The position numbers and the translations under genes were made by a program. Source: VAZQ01 sp963702695 (GTDB lineage: Bacteria > Pseudomonadota > Alphaproteobacteria > Rhizobiales > Xanthobacteraceae). From it: a stretch of DNA of 64,000 bases. Shown in pieces: positions 37,562 through 43,556 of the stretch. Each line of letters opens with the position of its first letter. Position 1 is the first letter of the stretch. The notes below the pieces were generated by a model. The model was not told the origin of the DNA, searched no databases, and saw only the letters and a program-made list of their open reading frames with translations. The stretch lies in NCBI GenBank assembly GCA_963702695.1, contig CAVPDS010000010.1:186001-250000 (forward strand). The letters run 5' to 3'.

Positions 37562-37635
37562 TGGTGCGGACGGCAGGAATCGAACCTGCACCCCCTGAGT
37601 GGCGCTCAGAGACTCTACCGTTGAGCCACGTCCGC
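37562..37635 (-). tRNA. tRNA-Gly(GCC)-like with C33
   Basis: Manual fold: acceptor GCGGACG/CGTCCGC perfect, discriminator A, encoded CCA, D-stem GCTC/GAGT, anticodon stem TCTGA/TCAGG with loop GCGCCAC (anticodon GCC, C33), T-arm GCAGG/CCTGC with loop TTCGATT. It is separated from the Phe gene by four bases, so both must be processed from one precursor. Confidence 0.8.
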
Positions 37636-37687
37636 TTGTCAGTAATCAGCAGTCAATAACTGATTGCTATCTGCTGCCCCGCTGAAA

Positions 37688-37762
37688 TGGCGCTCCGCAG
37701 GGAAATCGAATCCCTCTCGCCGGTTAGACAGACCGGTCGCCTCACCAGATGCGTACCGGAGC
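37688..37762 (-). tRNA. tRNA-Asp(GTC)-like
   Basis: Manual fold: acceptor GCTCCGG/GCGGAGC with a G-G mismatch at pair 7, discriminator G (an Asp identity base), encoded CCA, D-stem CGC/GCG with GG in the loop, anticodon stem CCGGT/ACCGG with loop CTGTCTA (anticodon GTC, U33), T-arm AGGGA/TCCCT with loop TTCGATT. Confidence 0.8.
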
Positions 37763-37768
37763 AAGGAT

Positions 37769-37842
37769 TGGTTTCCGAGCCGAATTGAACTGCTACCGAG
37801 TGCGCTCCCTGAACGCCCTAACGTCGCCTAGGGTACCGAGGC
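37769..37842 (-). pseudogene. Degenerate tRNA-like remnant (anticodon position AGG)
   Basis: Six bases upstream of the Asp gene on the minus strand lies a 74-base stretch with T-loop TTCAATT (stem with one mismatch) and a strong CCCTA/TAGGG D-like stem. It also has a GCGT/GCGC anticodon-like stem with loop TCAGGGA and terminal CCA. The acceptor strands GCCTCGG and CGGAA do not pair. It is probably a decayed member of the same tRNA set. Confidence 0.4.
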
Positions 37843-37963
37843 GGTCTGAACCAAAACAGGACTCTGCTGACGGAACCCGCTGGGCAACGACGCGCGGTCA
37901 TCGTATGGTCGCAATTGGGCGATGCAACATAAGTGAAATTCGCATAACGAGGAGCCCGAGCCG

Positions 37964-38332
37964 ATGCTGTCTCGATCGGCGGTACTGTTCTTGATCAGCA
38001 TTCTGCTCGTTGGCTGCGGCCAAGGCGAGTCAGCGGTGAAAGGCGAGAAGGGGGATCCTGGGCCTGATGGGGCGGCCGGAGCGGCCGGACCGCCGGGACC
38101 AGCGGGGCCGCCAGGACCGGCGGGAGCGGGTGGCACCCCGTTGCGGTTTGCCGAATTCGCCTGCCCGCAGGCCGCCTGCTCGGTGACCTGCAATGAGAAC
38201 GAGCGAATTCTGACCGCCTACGCGCTCAGCCCCGGTGGGGCGTTCGTCTTCGAGGACGATCGCCGGGCGACTTTCCGGCCGACACGCCGTCCGTCTGGAA
38301 AGATCGTCCTGATCTGCGTTCCCCAATCCTGA
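37964..38332 (+). CDS. Lipoprotein with short collagen-like repeat
   Basis: 122 residues. Signal MLSRSAVLFLISILLVGCGQ has a lipobox LVGC, so the mature protein is lipid-anchored at Cys18. Next comes a run of Gly-X-Y triplets (GEKGDPGPDGAAGAAGPPGP and onward, about 13 triplets). The C-terminal domain holds four Cys (ACPQAACSVTCNENE and ICVPQS) that could form disulfides. Collagen-like lipoproteins in soil alphaproteobacteria have unknown roles. The gene lies between two tRNA groups. Confidence 0.85.
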   Translation: MLSRSAVLFLISILLVGCGQGESAVKGEKGDPGPDGAAGAAGPPGPAGPPGPAGAGGTPLRFAEFACPQAACSVTCNENERILTAYALSPGGAFVFEDDRRATFRPTRRPSGKIVLICVPQS

Positions 38333-38606
38333 GTAAGATTTGAACATTACGTTGGGCTTCGCGGCGCCCGAAACGCTGGCGAACGCGTGGCGGTGGCCTG
38401 CCGCTATGAAGTGAGCTGCTTTGCTCTCCGGTCATGCCGCCAAGCGGCACGTCCCAGACGTTTTGGACCAAGGCCTCATGCGAACGGAGGATGACATTTT
38501 GGCGATTCATGGCTGACCTTCGCGCAAAAAGCTAAGCATCAAGATGCCCTTGACAGCGTGTTGAATTGCTAACTATCAGCTTCGATCTTGGTGGCAGGCA
38601 TCGACA

Positions 38607-39629
38607 ATGACAGGAGATCCCGTGTTCGTCCGTAGCCTGATCGTCACTTCGCTTATTCTGGATTGTCTATCGGCAGCGCCTTCCAGGGCTGCCGAGCCCA
38701 TCACGTCCGAAATGTCAACCAGCCGGCCGACAACCTATAAAGCCGTCGCCGTTAAGGGCTTGAACATCTTCTATCGAGAAGCGGGTCCTAGTAACGGCCC
38801 TACCATCCTGCTGCTGCACGGATTTCCGTCGTCGTCGCGGATGTTCGACAATCTTATGCCATTGCTCGCCGACCGCTATCATCTGGTCGCTCCTGATTTT
38901 CCCGGTTTTGGAAACTCGGAAGCGCCGTCGCCGGAGAAGTTCTCCTATACGTTCGATGCAATTGCCGACATCATCGACGGGTTTACTCAAGCCATCCACC
39001 TCGACCGCTACGCACTTTATCTGCAGGACTACGGTGGGCCTGTCGGTTATAAACTCGCCGTCGCGCATCCGGCGCGGGTGACCGGGCTCATCATCCAAAA
39101 CGCCGTGGCGCATGAAGAGGGGCTGGGCAGGCTGCAAGCCGTGCGCGAGGGCTTCTGGGCCGACCGTGCCACGAACGAGGCCAAGTACCGTGCAGGGCTT
39201 GCCTCGCTCGAAGCGGCCCGACTGCGTCACGTGAACGGTTCGCCGCATCCCGAGCGCTACAACCCCGACCTTTGGAACGACGAACACGCGTTCCTGGCCC
39301 GGCCGGGCGAGGCCGATATCCAGTCGGACCTGTTCTACGACTACCGCAACAACCTCGCCGCTTTCCCTGCGTGGCAGGCTTGGTTACGTGAACGTCAGCC
39401 GCCCACCCTGATCGTCTGGGGCCGCTACGATCCGGTCTTCGACATTGCCGAGGTCGCGGCGCTAAAGCGTGACCTGCCGAAAGCGGAGGTGCATGTGCTG
39501 GACGCCGGGCACTTCGCGCTCGACGAGTCCGTGGGCGACATAGCCAAGCTCATGCGTGGCTTTTTAGGGCGCTTGCCCAACCGGGCGCGGTTGCCCAACA
39601 CGCCCCAACTATCAAGGAAACCGACATGA
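38607..39629 (+). CDS. Alpha/beta hydrolase (epoxide hydrolase / haloalkane dehalogenase type)
   Basis: 340 residues with signal peptide (CLSAAPSRAAEP). The oxyanion motif is LLLHGFPSSSRMFDNL, then PDFPGFGNSEAP. The nucleophile elbow LYLQDYGGPVGYKLA has Asp as nucleophile, as in epoxide hydrolases and dehalogenases. The acid lies in IVWGRYDPVFD and the His in VLDAGHFALDE. GGAG precedes the gene at 38613. It is likely periplasmic. The following 39630-39685 leads directly into the tRNA cluster on the other strand. Confidence 0.87.
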   Translation: MTGDPVFVRSLIVTSLILDCLSAAPSRAAEPITSEMSTSRPTTYKAVAVKGLNIFYREAGPSNGPTILLLHGFPSSSRMFDNLMPLLADRYHLVAPDFPGFGNSEAPSPEKFSYTFDAIADIIDGFTQAIHLDRYALYLQDYGGPVGYKLAVAHPARVTGLIIQNAVAHEEGLGRLQAVREGFWADRATNEAKYRAGLASLEAARLRHVNGSPHPERYNPDLWNDEHAFLARPGEADIQSDLFYDYRNNLAAFPAWQAWLRERQPPTLIVWGRYDPVFDIAEVAALKRDLPKAEVHVLDAGHFALDESVGDIAKLMRGFLGRLPNRARLPNTPQLSRKPT

Positions 39630-39685
39630 AGCGCATCGGAGGATGACTGGCGATCTGATCAGGCGGAATATGTTGGCAGAGGTAC

Positions 39686-39774
39686 TGGAGGACCAGGCAG
39701 GATTTGAACCTGCGGTGGGCTTTGAGCCAGCGGGTCAAGGGCCCGCTCCGTTCGGCCGCTACGGTTACTGGTCC
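39686..39774 (-). tRNA. Class II tRNA body with Lys anticodon (CTT) and C33
   Basis: Manual fold: acceptor GGACCAG/CTGGTCC perfect, discriminator T, encoded CCA, D-stem CCG/CGG with GG in the loop, anticodon stem GCGGG/CCCGC with loop CCCTTGA (anticodon CTT, C33). A 16-base variable region has a GGC-TCAAA-GCC hairpin, and the T-arm GCAGG/CCTGC has loop TTCAAAT. Bacterial tRNA-Lys is class I, so this is another body/anticodon mismatch. It is the last gene of the seven-gene cluster in transcription order. Confidence 0.75.
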
Positions 39775-39786
39775 AAGTGAGGGGGC

Positions 39787-39869
39787 TGGCGGACCCGGGT
39801 GGTTTCGAGCCACTTGCCGACGGGTTAAAAGCCCGCTCCCTCTCCATTCGGGTTGAAGGCTCCGGGTCC
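39787..39869 (-). tRNA. tRNA-Lys(TTT)-like with enlarged D region
   Basis: Manual fold: acceptor GGACCCG/CGGGTCC perfect, discriminator G, encoded CCA, anticodon stem GCGGG/CCCGT with loop CTTTTAA (anticodon TTT, U33), T-stem four of five pairs with loop CTCGAAA (C54). 26 bases lie between acceptor and anticodon stem where 19 are normal, with a CCTT/GAGG stem. It is the only member of the set with U at position 34. Confidence 0.7.
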
Positions 39870-39911
39870 ACGCGGCGATTTTGGCTGGCGTGAACATCGC
39901 GCCTTGCGAAT

Positions 39912-39985
39912 TGGTCCTTCCTCCAGGTGCCGCCCCTGGGCCGCTCGCTTATCGGGCGAGTGCTCTGCTGCTGAGCTAAGGAAGG
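39912..39985 (-). tRNA. tRNA-Ile(GAT)-like lacking canonical D- and T-loops, C33
   Basis: Manual fold: acceptor CCTTCCT/AGGAAGG perfect, discriminator A, encoded CCA, D-stem GCTC/GAGC, anticodon stem CTCGC/GCGAG with loop CCGATAA (anticodon GAT, C33), T-stem CCAGG/CCTGG. The D-loop is AGCAGCA without GG and the T-loop is GGCGGCA without TTCRA. All four stems are intact, yet both halves of the elbow contact are gone. Confidence 0.72.
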
Positions 39986-39991
39986 AATTTC

Positions 39992-40068
39992 TGGTGCGTC
40001 CTCGCGGAGTTGAACTGCGGGCCTCCTGCTTGTCGTGCAGACGCTCTCACCTGCTGAGCTATGGACGC
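39992..40068 (-). tRNA. tRNA-Val(GAC)-like with C33
   Basis: Manual fold: acceptor GCGTCCA/AGGACGC with an A-A mismatch at pair 7, discriminator A, encoded CCA, D-stem GCTC/GAGC with GG, anticodon stem TCTGC/GCAGG with loop ACGACAA (anticodon GAC, C33), T-arm CGCAG/CCGCG (one mismatch) with loop TTCAACT. It is separated from the next tRNA by two bases. Confidence 0.78.
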
Positions 40069-40070
40069 AG

Positions 40071-40143
40071 AGCCTCCTCAGGGATTCGAACCCCGGATCC
40101 CGCGGCGTGGGCGCGGAGCTTTTGGCCGCTAAACTAAGGGGGC
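40071..40143 (-). tRNA. tRNA-Val(CAC)-like with C33, no CCA
   Basis: Manual fold: acceptor GCCCCCT/AGGAGGC with one mismatch at pair 4, discriminator T, D-stem GTTT/AAGC with GG in the loop, anticodon stem CCGCG/CGCGG with loop CCCACGC (anticodon CAC, C33), T-arm CGGGG/CCCTG with loop TTCGAAT. The bases after the discriminator are CTG, so CCA is not encoded and there is no room before the next gene. Confidence 0.72.
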
Positions 40144-40164
40144 GCTGAGATTTCAAGTGGAAAT

Positions 40165-40242
40165 TGGTGCGCCAAGCAGGATTCGAACCTGCACTGCACT
40201 CCTTCTGAGGGAGTTGCCTCCTGCCGTTTGGGCTACTGGCGC
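40165..40242 (-). tRNA. Class I tRNA with Leu anticodon (CAG)
   Basis: Manual fold: acceptor GCGCCAG/TTGGCGC perfect, discriminator A, encoded CCA, D-stem GCC/GGC with GG, anticodon stem ACTCC/GGAGT with loop CTCAGAA (anticodon CAG, U33), five-base variable loop, T-arm GCAGG/CCTGC with loop TTCGAAT. Bacterial tRNA-Leu is class II, so the short variable loop is not expected. Confidence 0.82.
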
Positions 40243-40247
40243 TTCGC

Positions 40248-40322
40248 TGGAGCCGCTGCGTGAGTTGAAGACGCGACTTCCGCATTACGAGGGCGGGGCT
40301 CTACCGTCTGAGCTAAGCCGGC
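40248..40322 (-). tRNA. tRNA-Thr(CGT)-like
   Basis: Manual fold: D-stem GCTC/GAGC with GG, anticodon stem CCGCC/TGCGG (one mismatch) with loop CTCGTAA (anticodon CGT, U33), T-arm GCGTC/CACGC with loop TTCAACT, encoded CCA. The acceptor GCCGGCT pairs with AGCGGC only if one 5' G is bulged. It is the first of seven genes in transcription order. Confidence 0.75.
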
Positions 40323-40335
40323 GAAACTAACAAAC

Positions 40336-40418
40336 GGCCGGCGGCGCCGCCTCCACGGAATGCGGGCGTGCTGTCGGTAGGCGCACCGCTCCCCAAGCGG
40401 AGCGCGGCGCCGCCGGCC
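40336..40418. repeat. 15-bp inverted repeat enclosing a tRNA-like fold
   Basis: GGCCGGCGGCGCCGC at 40336-40350 pairs perfectly with 40404-40418. The 53 enclosed bases contain a GTGC/GCAC stem with a GG-containing loop (TGTCGGTAGGC on the plus strand) and a CCGC/GCGG stem with loop TCCCCAA. In order and size this resembles the D-arm and anticodon arm (CCC) of a tRNA with no T-arm. It lies at the upstream end of the minus-strand tRNA cluster and might also be a regulatory hairpin. Confidence 0.6.
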
Positions 40419-40453
40419 AAATCTGGACGTTCACGATGTCAAACAGCAAGGCG

Positions 40454-40747
40454 TTAGTCTGTTACGCACAGGGCAGGTTCGCGCTGTGCGCATACGAGTG
40501 AAATTCGTGATGGCCGCGAGCCGTAGGCGCGCCAGCCGTTCGGCTCCCGAACGATCCGAGAGTCCTTTGGTCTTGGCAGCGTGTTTTCAAGAAACAGCAG
40601 CCCGCCAATGATCAGTGCGGAGGCCACGCTCAAGGCGGCGAGCGTAGCGAGGGCAAACGCCCGCCATGCATGCGCGCGTCCGCGCCCACGCCAGTGCGCG
40701 TAGCCGACCCAATCGGGTCTTTCACTTCGGGTGATAACGCGGGCCAT
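40454..40747 (-). CDS. Small single-pass membrane protein of unknown function
   Basis: 97 residues. A basic N-terminus (WRGRGRAHAWRAF) precedes one transmembrane helix at about residues 30-53 (LATLAALSVASALIIGGLLF). A polar C-terminal tail of about 40 residues has two Cys (VCAQREPALCVTD). AGGAGGGACTAA before the ATG is a strong ribosome site. I do not recognise a family. It is the first protein gene upstream of the tRNA cluster on the same strand, so a shared transcript is possible. Confidence 0.65.
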   Translation of the reverse strand: MARVITRSERPDWVGYAHWRGRGRAHAWRAFALATLAALSVASALIIGGLLFLENTLPRPKDSRIVREPNGWRAYGSRPSRISLVCAQREPALCVTD

Positions 40748-41173
40748 TTAGTCCCTCCTGCCTGATCGGCGGAGGGATTGTGCCAGCCGCCGGCTACTCC
40801 GGTTTTCGCAACCCTGTTCGGGCTTGACGATGGACGAGGATGATCCCGGCCGCGCCCATACCCAGCCGATCGCCCGGTCGATTGTTCGACCGGGCGGCGG
40901 TGGCGTTGAGCGCAAACGTGTATGTGCCAAAGCGGCGCATCGGGTTCCTCATGGTGCCGCAGACAAGGGCTCGGCGGCGCATCGCCAGCCCATGCGGGCC
41001 AACTAGGGCGCGGCGTATGTCAGATTTTTCAGTCTGGATCAAGCTGTGTTCGAAAAAAGCACGTTCGCGAATGTTTGTTACTAGCGGAACGAAATTTTCG
41101 GAATGCGTGGGTTGTTTTCGGCGCAATCGTCTTGCTGCTCAAGAATTATCAAGGCGGTGCGAATCGTACTCAC
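40748..41173. other. 426-base interval without a supported gene
   Basis: Open frames exist on both strands (for example minus 40794-41126) but overlap each other, have no ribosome site and match nothing I recognise. 41010-41170 is less GC-rich than its flanks. The minus-strand promoter for the small membrane protein and possibly the tRNA cluster would be here. Confidence 0.4.
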
Positions 41174-42364
41174 TCACAGCTCCAAAAGCTTCTCTGGAAA
41201 TTTGTGAATCCGTTCCGGCCCATCCGCGTTGATCATGTAGTTGTCACAGAGCGTTGCGAACATACGGTTGTTCATCCAGTTCGGGTGGCAGGCGATGTTC
41301 ATGCCGGTCTCGATGCGCATCGGCTCGTCCTGCCGGATCAGCGGCCGCTCGACCAGATCGCAACCCTGGCCGTGACAATACAGCCGGCCTTCAAGGGGCC
41401 GCCCGTTCGCGCGCAGAAACTCGTTGTATTCCAGGAAGATATCCTTGCAGGCGGCGCCTGGCTTCATGCGCTCGAGCGTGAAGTTGCGCGCCTTGACCAG
41501 CATCTCGTGCTCTTCCAGGTCCTGCTGTGCCGCCTTGCCGACCGAGCAGACCCGGCCGATCTCCGTGTATTGGCCGCCCGGCCCATTGGTCTCGACCAGA
41601 AGCGTGAACAGGTCGCCTTTGCGGATTTTCCGATTCTGGAGGTGGCGAATATCCTGGCGAACCGGCTCGCCCGGGGTCACCGAGCAGGCCAGATAGATTC
41701 CCTGCTCGCCGCCGTGAGACACCACGTATTGTTCCGCGACAGACCCCACCTCAATTTCGCGCATGCCCGGCTCGATCGCCTTGAACGCGGCGGCAAGCGC
41801 GCCATCCTGGATTTCCGCCGTGCGCCGGATGAAGGCAAGCTCCTCCTCGCTCTTGATCGCCTTGATGCGGTCTACCATGTCGCTCGCATCGATGAACTGA
41901 GCATTGGAAAGCCGACCGCGCTTCAATCCATCGATAAGCGAATAGGCCAGCGTCGCCGGTGTGAGGAGCCCGATGGTCGCCCCGTTGTACGGCTTGAGCG
42001 CTTCGTCGGCAGCCTGTACGTCGTAGGCCGCGGTGTAGTGCGCGCTCGCAAAGCCCGGCACGCCGAGATGGCGCTTGACGCCGCGCCGATACCAATCGTC
42101 CGATAGCGCGCGATCGGTACCGAACGGCCCCATCGTGATCATGGTCATGTCGTCGTCCCTCGGAAAGACGACAGTAATCGGATAGCCGTTGGTCGCCGGG
42201 ATATCGGTGAAATATTTGATGTTGCCGCCCATGTGATCGTTGTTGTTCTGCATGAGCAGGACATCGATGCCGCGCGCATCCATCGCCGCCCGCACCGCGG
42301 TCCAGCGCCGCTCGAGTTCCTTGGTCGAGACGGGCGCGTTGACGCGTTCGGAGTGGTCGGCCAT
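41174..42364 (-). CDS. M24 family (Xaa-Pro peptidase / creatinase-like) protein
   Basis: 396 residues with the pita-bread fold: an N-terminal creatinase domain (RWTAVRAAMDARGIDVLLMQ, ITVVFPRDDD) and a C-terminal M24 domain. YCHGQGCDLVERP supplies the conserved His and IETGMNIACHP a Glu. The first Asp pair of dinuclear peptidases is replaced by LVETNGPGGQYTEIGR, and the last ligand region by CDNYMINADG. It may therefore be a metal-independent creatinase-like hydrolase. GAGGAG supports ATG 42364. Confidence 0.85.
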   Translation of the reverse strand: MADHSERVNAPVSTKELERRWTAVRAAMDARGIDVLLMQNNNDHMGGNIKYFTDIPATNGYPITVVFPRDDDMTMITMGPFGTDRALSDDWYRRGVKRHLGVPGFASAHYTAAYDVQAADEALKPYNGATIGLLTPATLAYSLIDGLKRGRLSNAQFIDASDMVDRIKAIKSEEELAFIRRTAEIQDGALAAAFKAIEPGMREIEVGSVAEQYVVSHGGEQGIYLACSVTPGEPVRQDIRHLQNRKIRKGDLFTLLVETNGPGGQYTEIGRVCSVGKAAQQDLEEHEMLVKARNFTLERMKPGAACKDIFLEYNEFLRANGRPLEGRLYCHGQGCDLVERPLIRQDEPMRIETGMNIACHPNWMNNRMFATLCDNYMINADGPERIHKFPEKLLEL

Positions 42365-42487
42365 GGAGACGCTCCTCGGATATCCCGCTGCAGGCGCGAA
42401 TGCGCTAGCCTGTGATCGGACTGTGAAGGGGCCGTAGGCTTCGGTCAACAGCCGCTGCTCCGAGCTCTTACAAGGTTGGAGGATACG

Positions 42488-43549
42488 ATGATGGGACGCT
42501 TATTTGCCCGAGTGGCTGCCGTGCTAGGCTGTTCCCTGGCGGTGGCGATCGCCCAGATGCAGGGAGCGGGGGCGCAGTCGGTGGAGCAGTTCTATCAGGG
42601 CCGCACGGTCACGCTGGTCATCCCGACAGCGACCGGCGGCATCAACAATCTCTCCGGCCGCCTGGTCGCGAAACATATCGGACGCTTCATTCCCGGTCAG
42701 CCGAACGTCATCGCCCAGAACCGGCCGGCAAACGGCGGGCTCGGCTTGCTCAACGAATTCGCCAGCACGGCGCCGCGCGACGGATCGGTGATCGCGGTGA
42801 TCCAACGCGCCATCCCGCAGCTTGCGATCCAGGGCGATCCCAAGGCCAAGTTCGACCCGCAGACGTTTACCTGGCTCGGGAGCCTGTCGTCGTTTGCCGA
42901 GGACGCCTACATGCTGGTCGTCAATGCGAGCCATCCGGCGAAAACCGTGGACGATCTCAGGAAGCCCGGCATCAGCGCGCGGATCGGCGCGGATGCGCCG
43001 GGCTCGACCAATCTCACCTTCGCGCAGATCCCGAGGGATGTGTTGGGACTCAATCTGACGATTGTCGGGGGCTACACCGGCGCCGCCGCGATTTCGGAGG
43101 GCATGCGCAAGGGCGAGATCGATGGTCAAGTCATTGGGCTCGCTTCGATCAGCGCGAATCAGCCGACGATGTGGACCAGCAAATCGGTGCGCCCTCTCAT
43201 CCAGTTCGGCCGCAGCACTCGCAACCCGCAATTACCTGACGTGCCGACCGGGCATGAACTGACCAACGATCCGAAGGCGCTGGCGCTGATCGAATTCGCT
43301 GAGCTGCCATTCTTCATGGCGCTGCCGTTCCTCGCACCGCCCGACCTGCCACCGGACCGCGCCGCCGCGCTGCGCTCCGCGTTCATGGCGATGTGCAAGG
43401 ACACGGCGTTCCTGGAGGACGCCAAGAAGGCCAAGCTCGACATCAGCCCGATCGACAGCGAGGCCGTACGCGCGCTGCTCGCGAAGTCGGCTGCGACGCC
43501 GAAGGACGTGATCGAGCACTATAACGACATCGGCGGAATGAAGCGCTGA
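42488..43549 (+). CDS. Bug/TctC-like periplasmic receptor
   Basis: 353 residues of the divergent Bug subgroup: signal (AQMQGAGAQS), FYQGRTVTLVIPTATGGINNLSGRLVAKHIGRFIPG, QPNVIAQNRPANGG and STAPRDGSVIAVIQRAIPQ. The Y-D-x-Y/W-A-R stretch of its relatives is replaced by INNLSGR in the pocket loop, so the ligand may differ. GGAGG five bases before ATG 42488 decides the start. Its C-terminus lies eight bases from the SDR stop on the other strand. Confidence 0.87.
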   Translation: MMGRLFARVAAVLGCSLAVAIAQMQGAGAQSVEQFYQGRTVTLVIPTATGGINNLSGRLVAKHIGRFIPGQPNVIAQNRPANGGLGLLNEFASTAPRDGSVIAVIQRAIPQLAIQGDPKAKFDPQTFTWLGSLSSFAEDAYMLVVNASHPAKTVDDLRKPGISARIGADAPGSTNLTFAQIPRDVLGLNLTIVGGYTGAAAISEGMRKGEIDGQVIGLASISANQPTMWTSKSVRPLIQFGRSTRNPQLPDVPTGHELTNDPKALALIEFAELPFFMALPFLAPPDLPPDRAAALRSAFMAMCKDTAFLEDAKKAKLDISPIDSEAVRALLAKSAATPKDVIEHYNDIGGMKR

Positions 43550-43556
43550 CTCTCAT

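Noticed and set aside
38333..38606. Search for more tRNAs between the lipoprotein and the hydrolase
   Set aside because: Only a short TGCCG/CGGCA hairpin was found; no T-loop consensus or cloverleaf.
40794..41126. 110-codon minus-strand frame
   Set aside because: It overlaps other open frames, has no ribosome site and is not recognisable; too weak to list as a gene.
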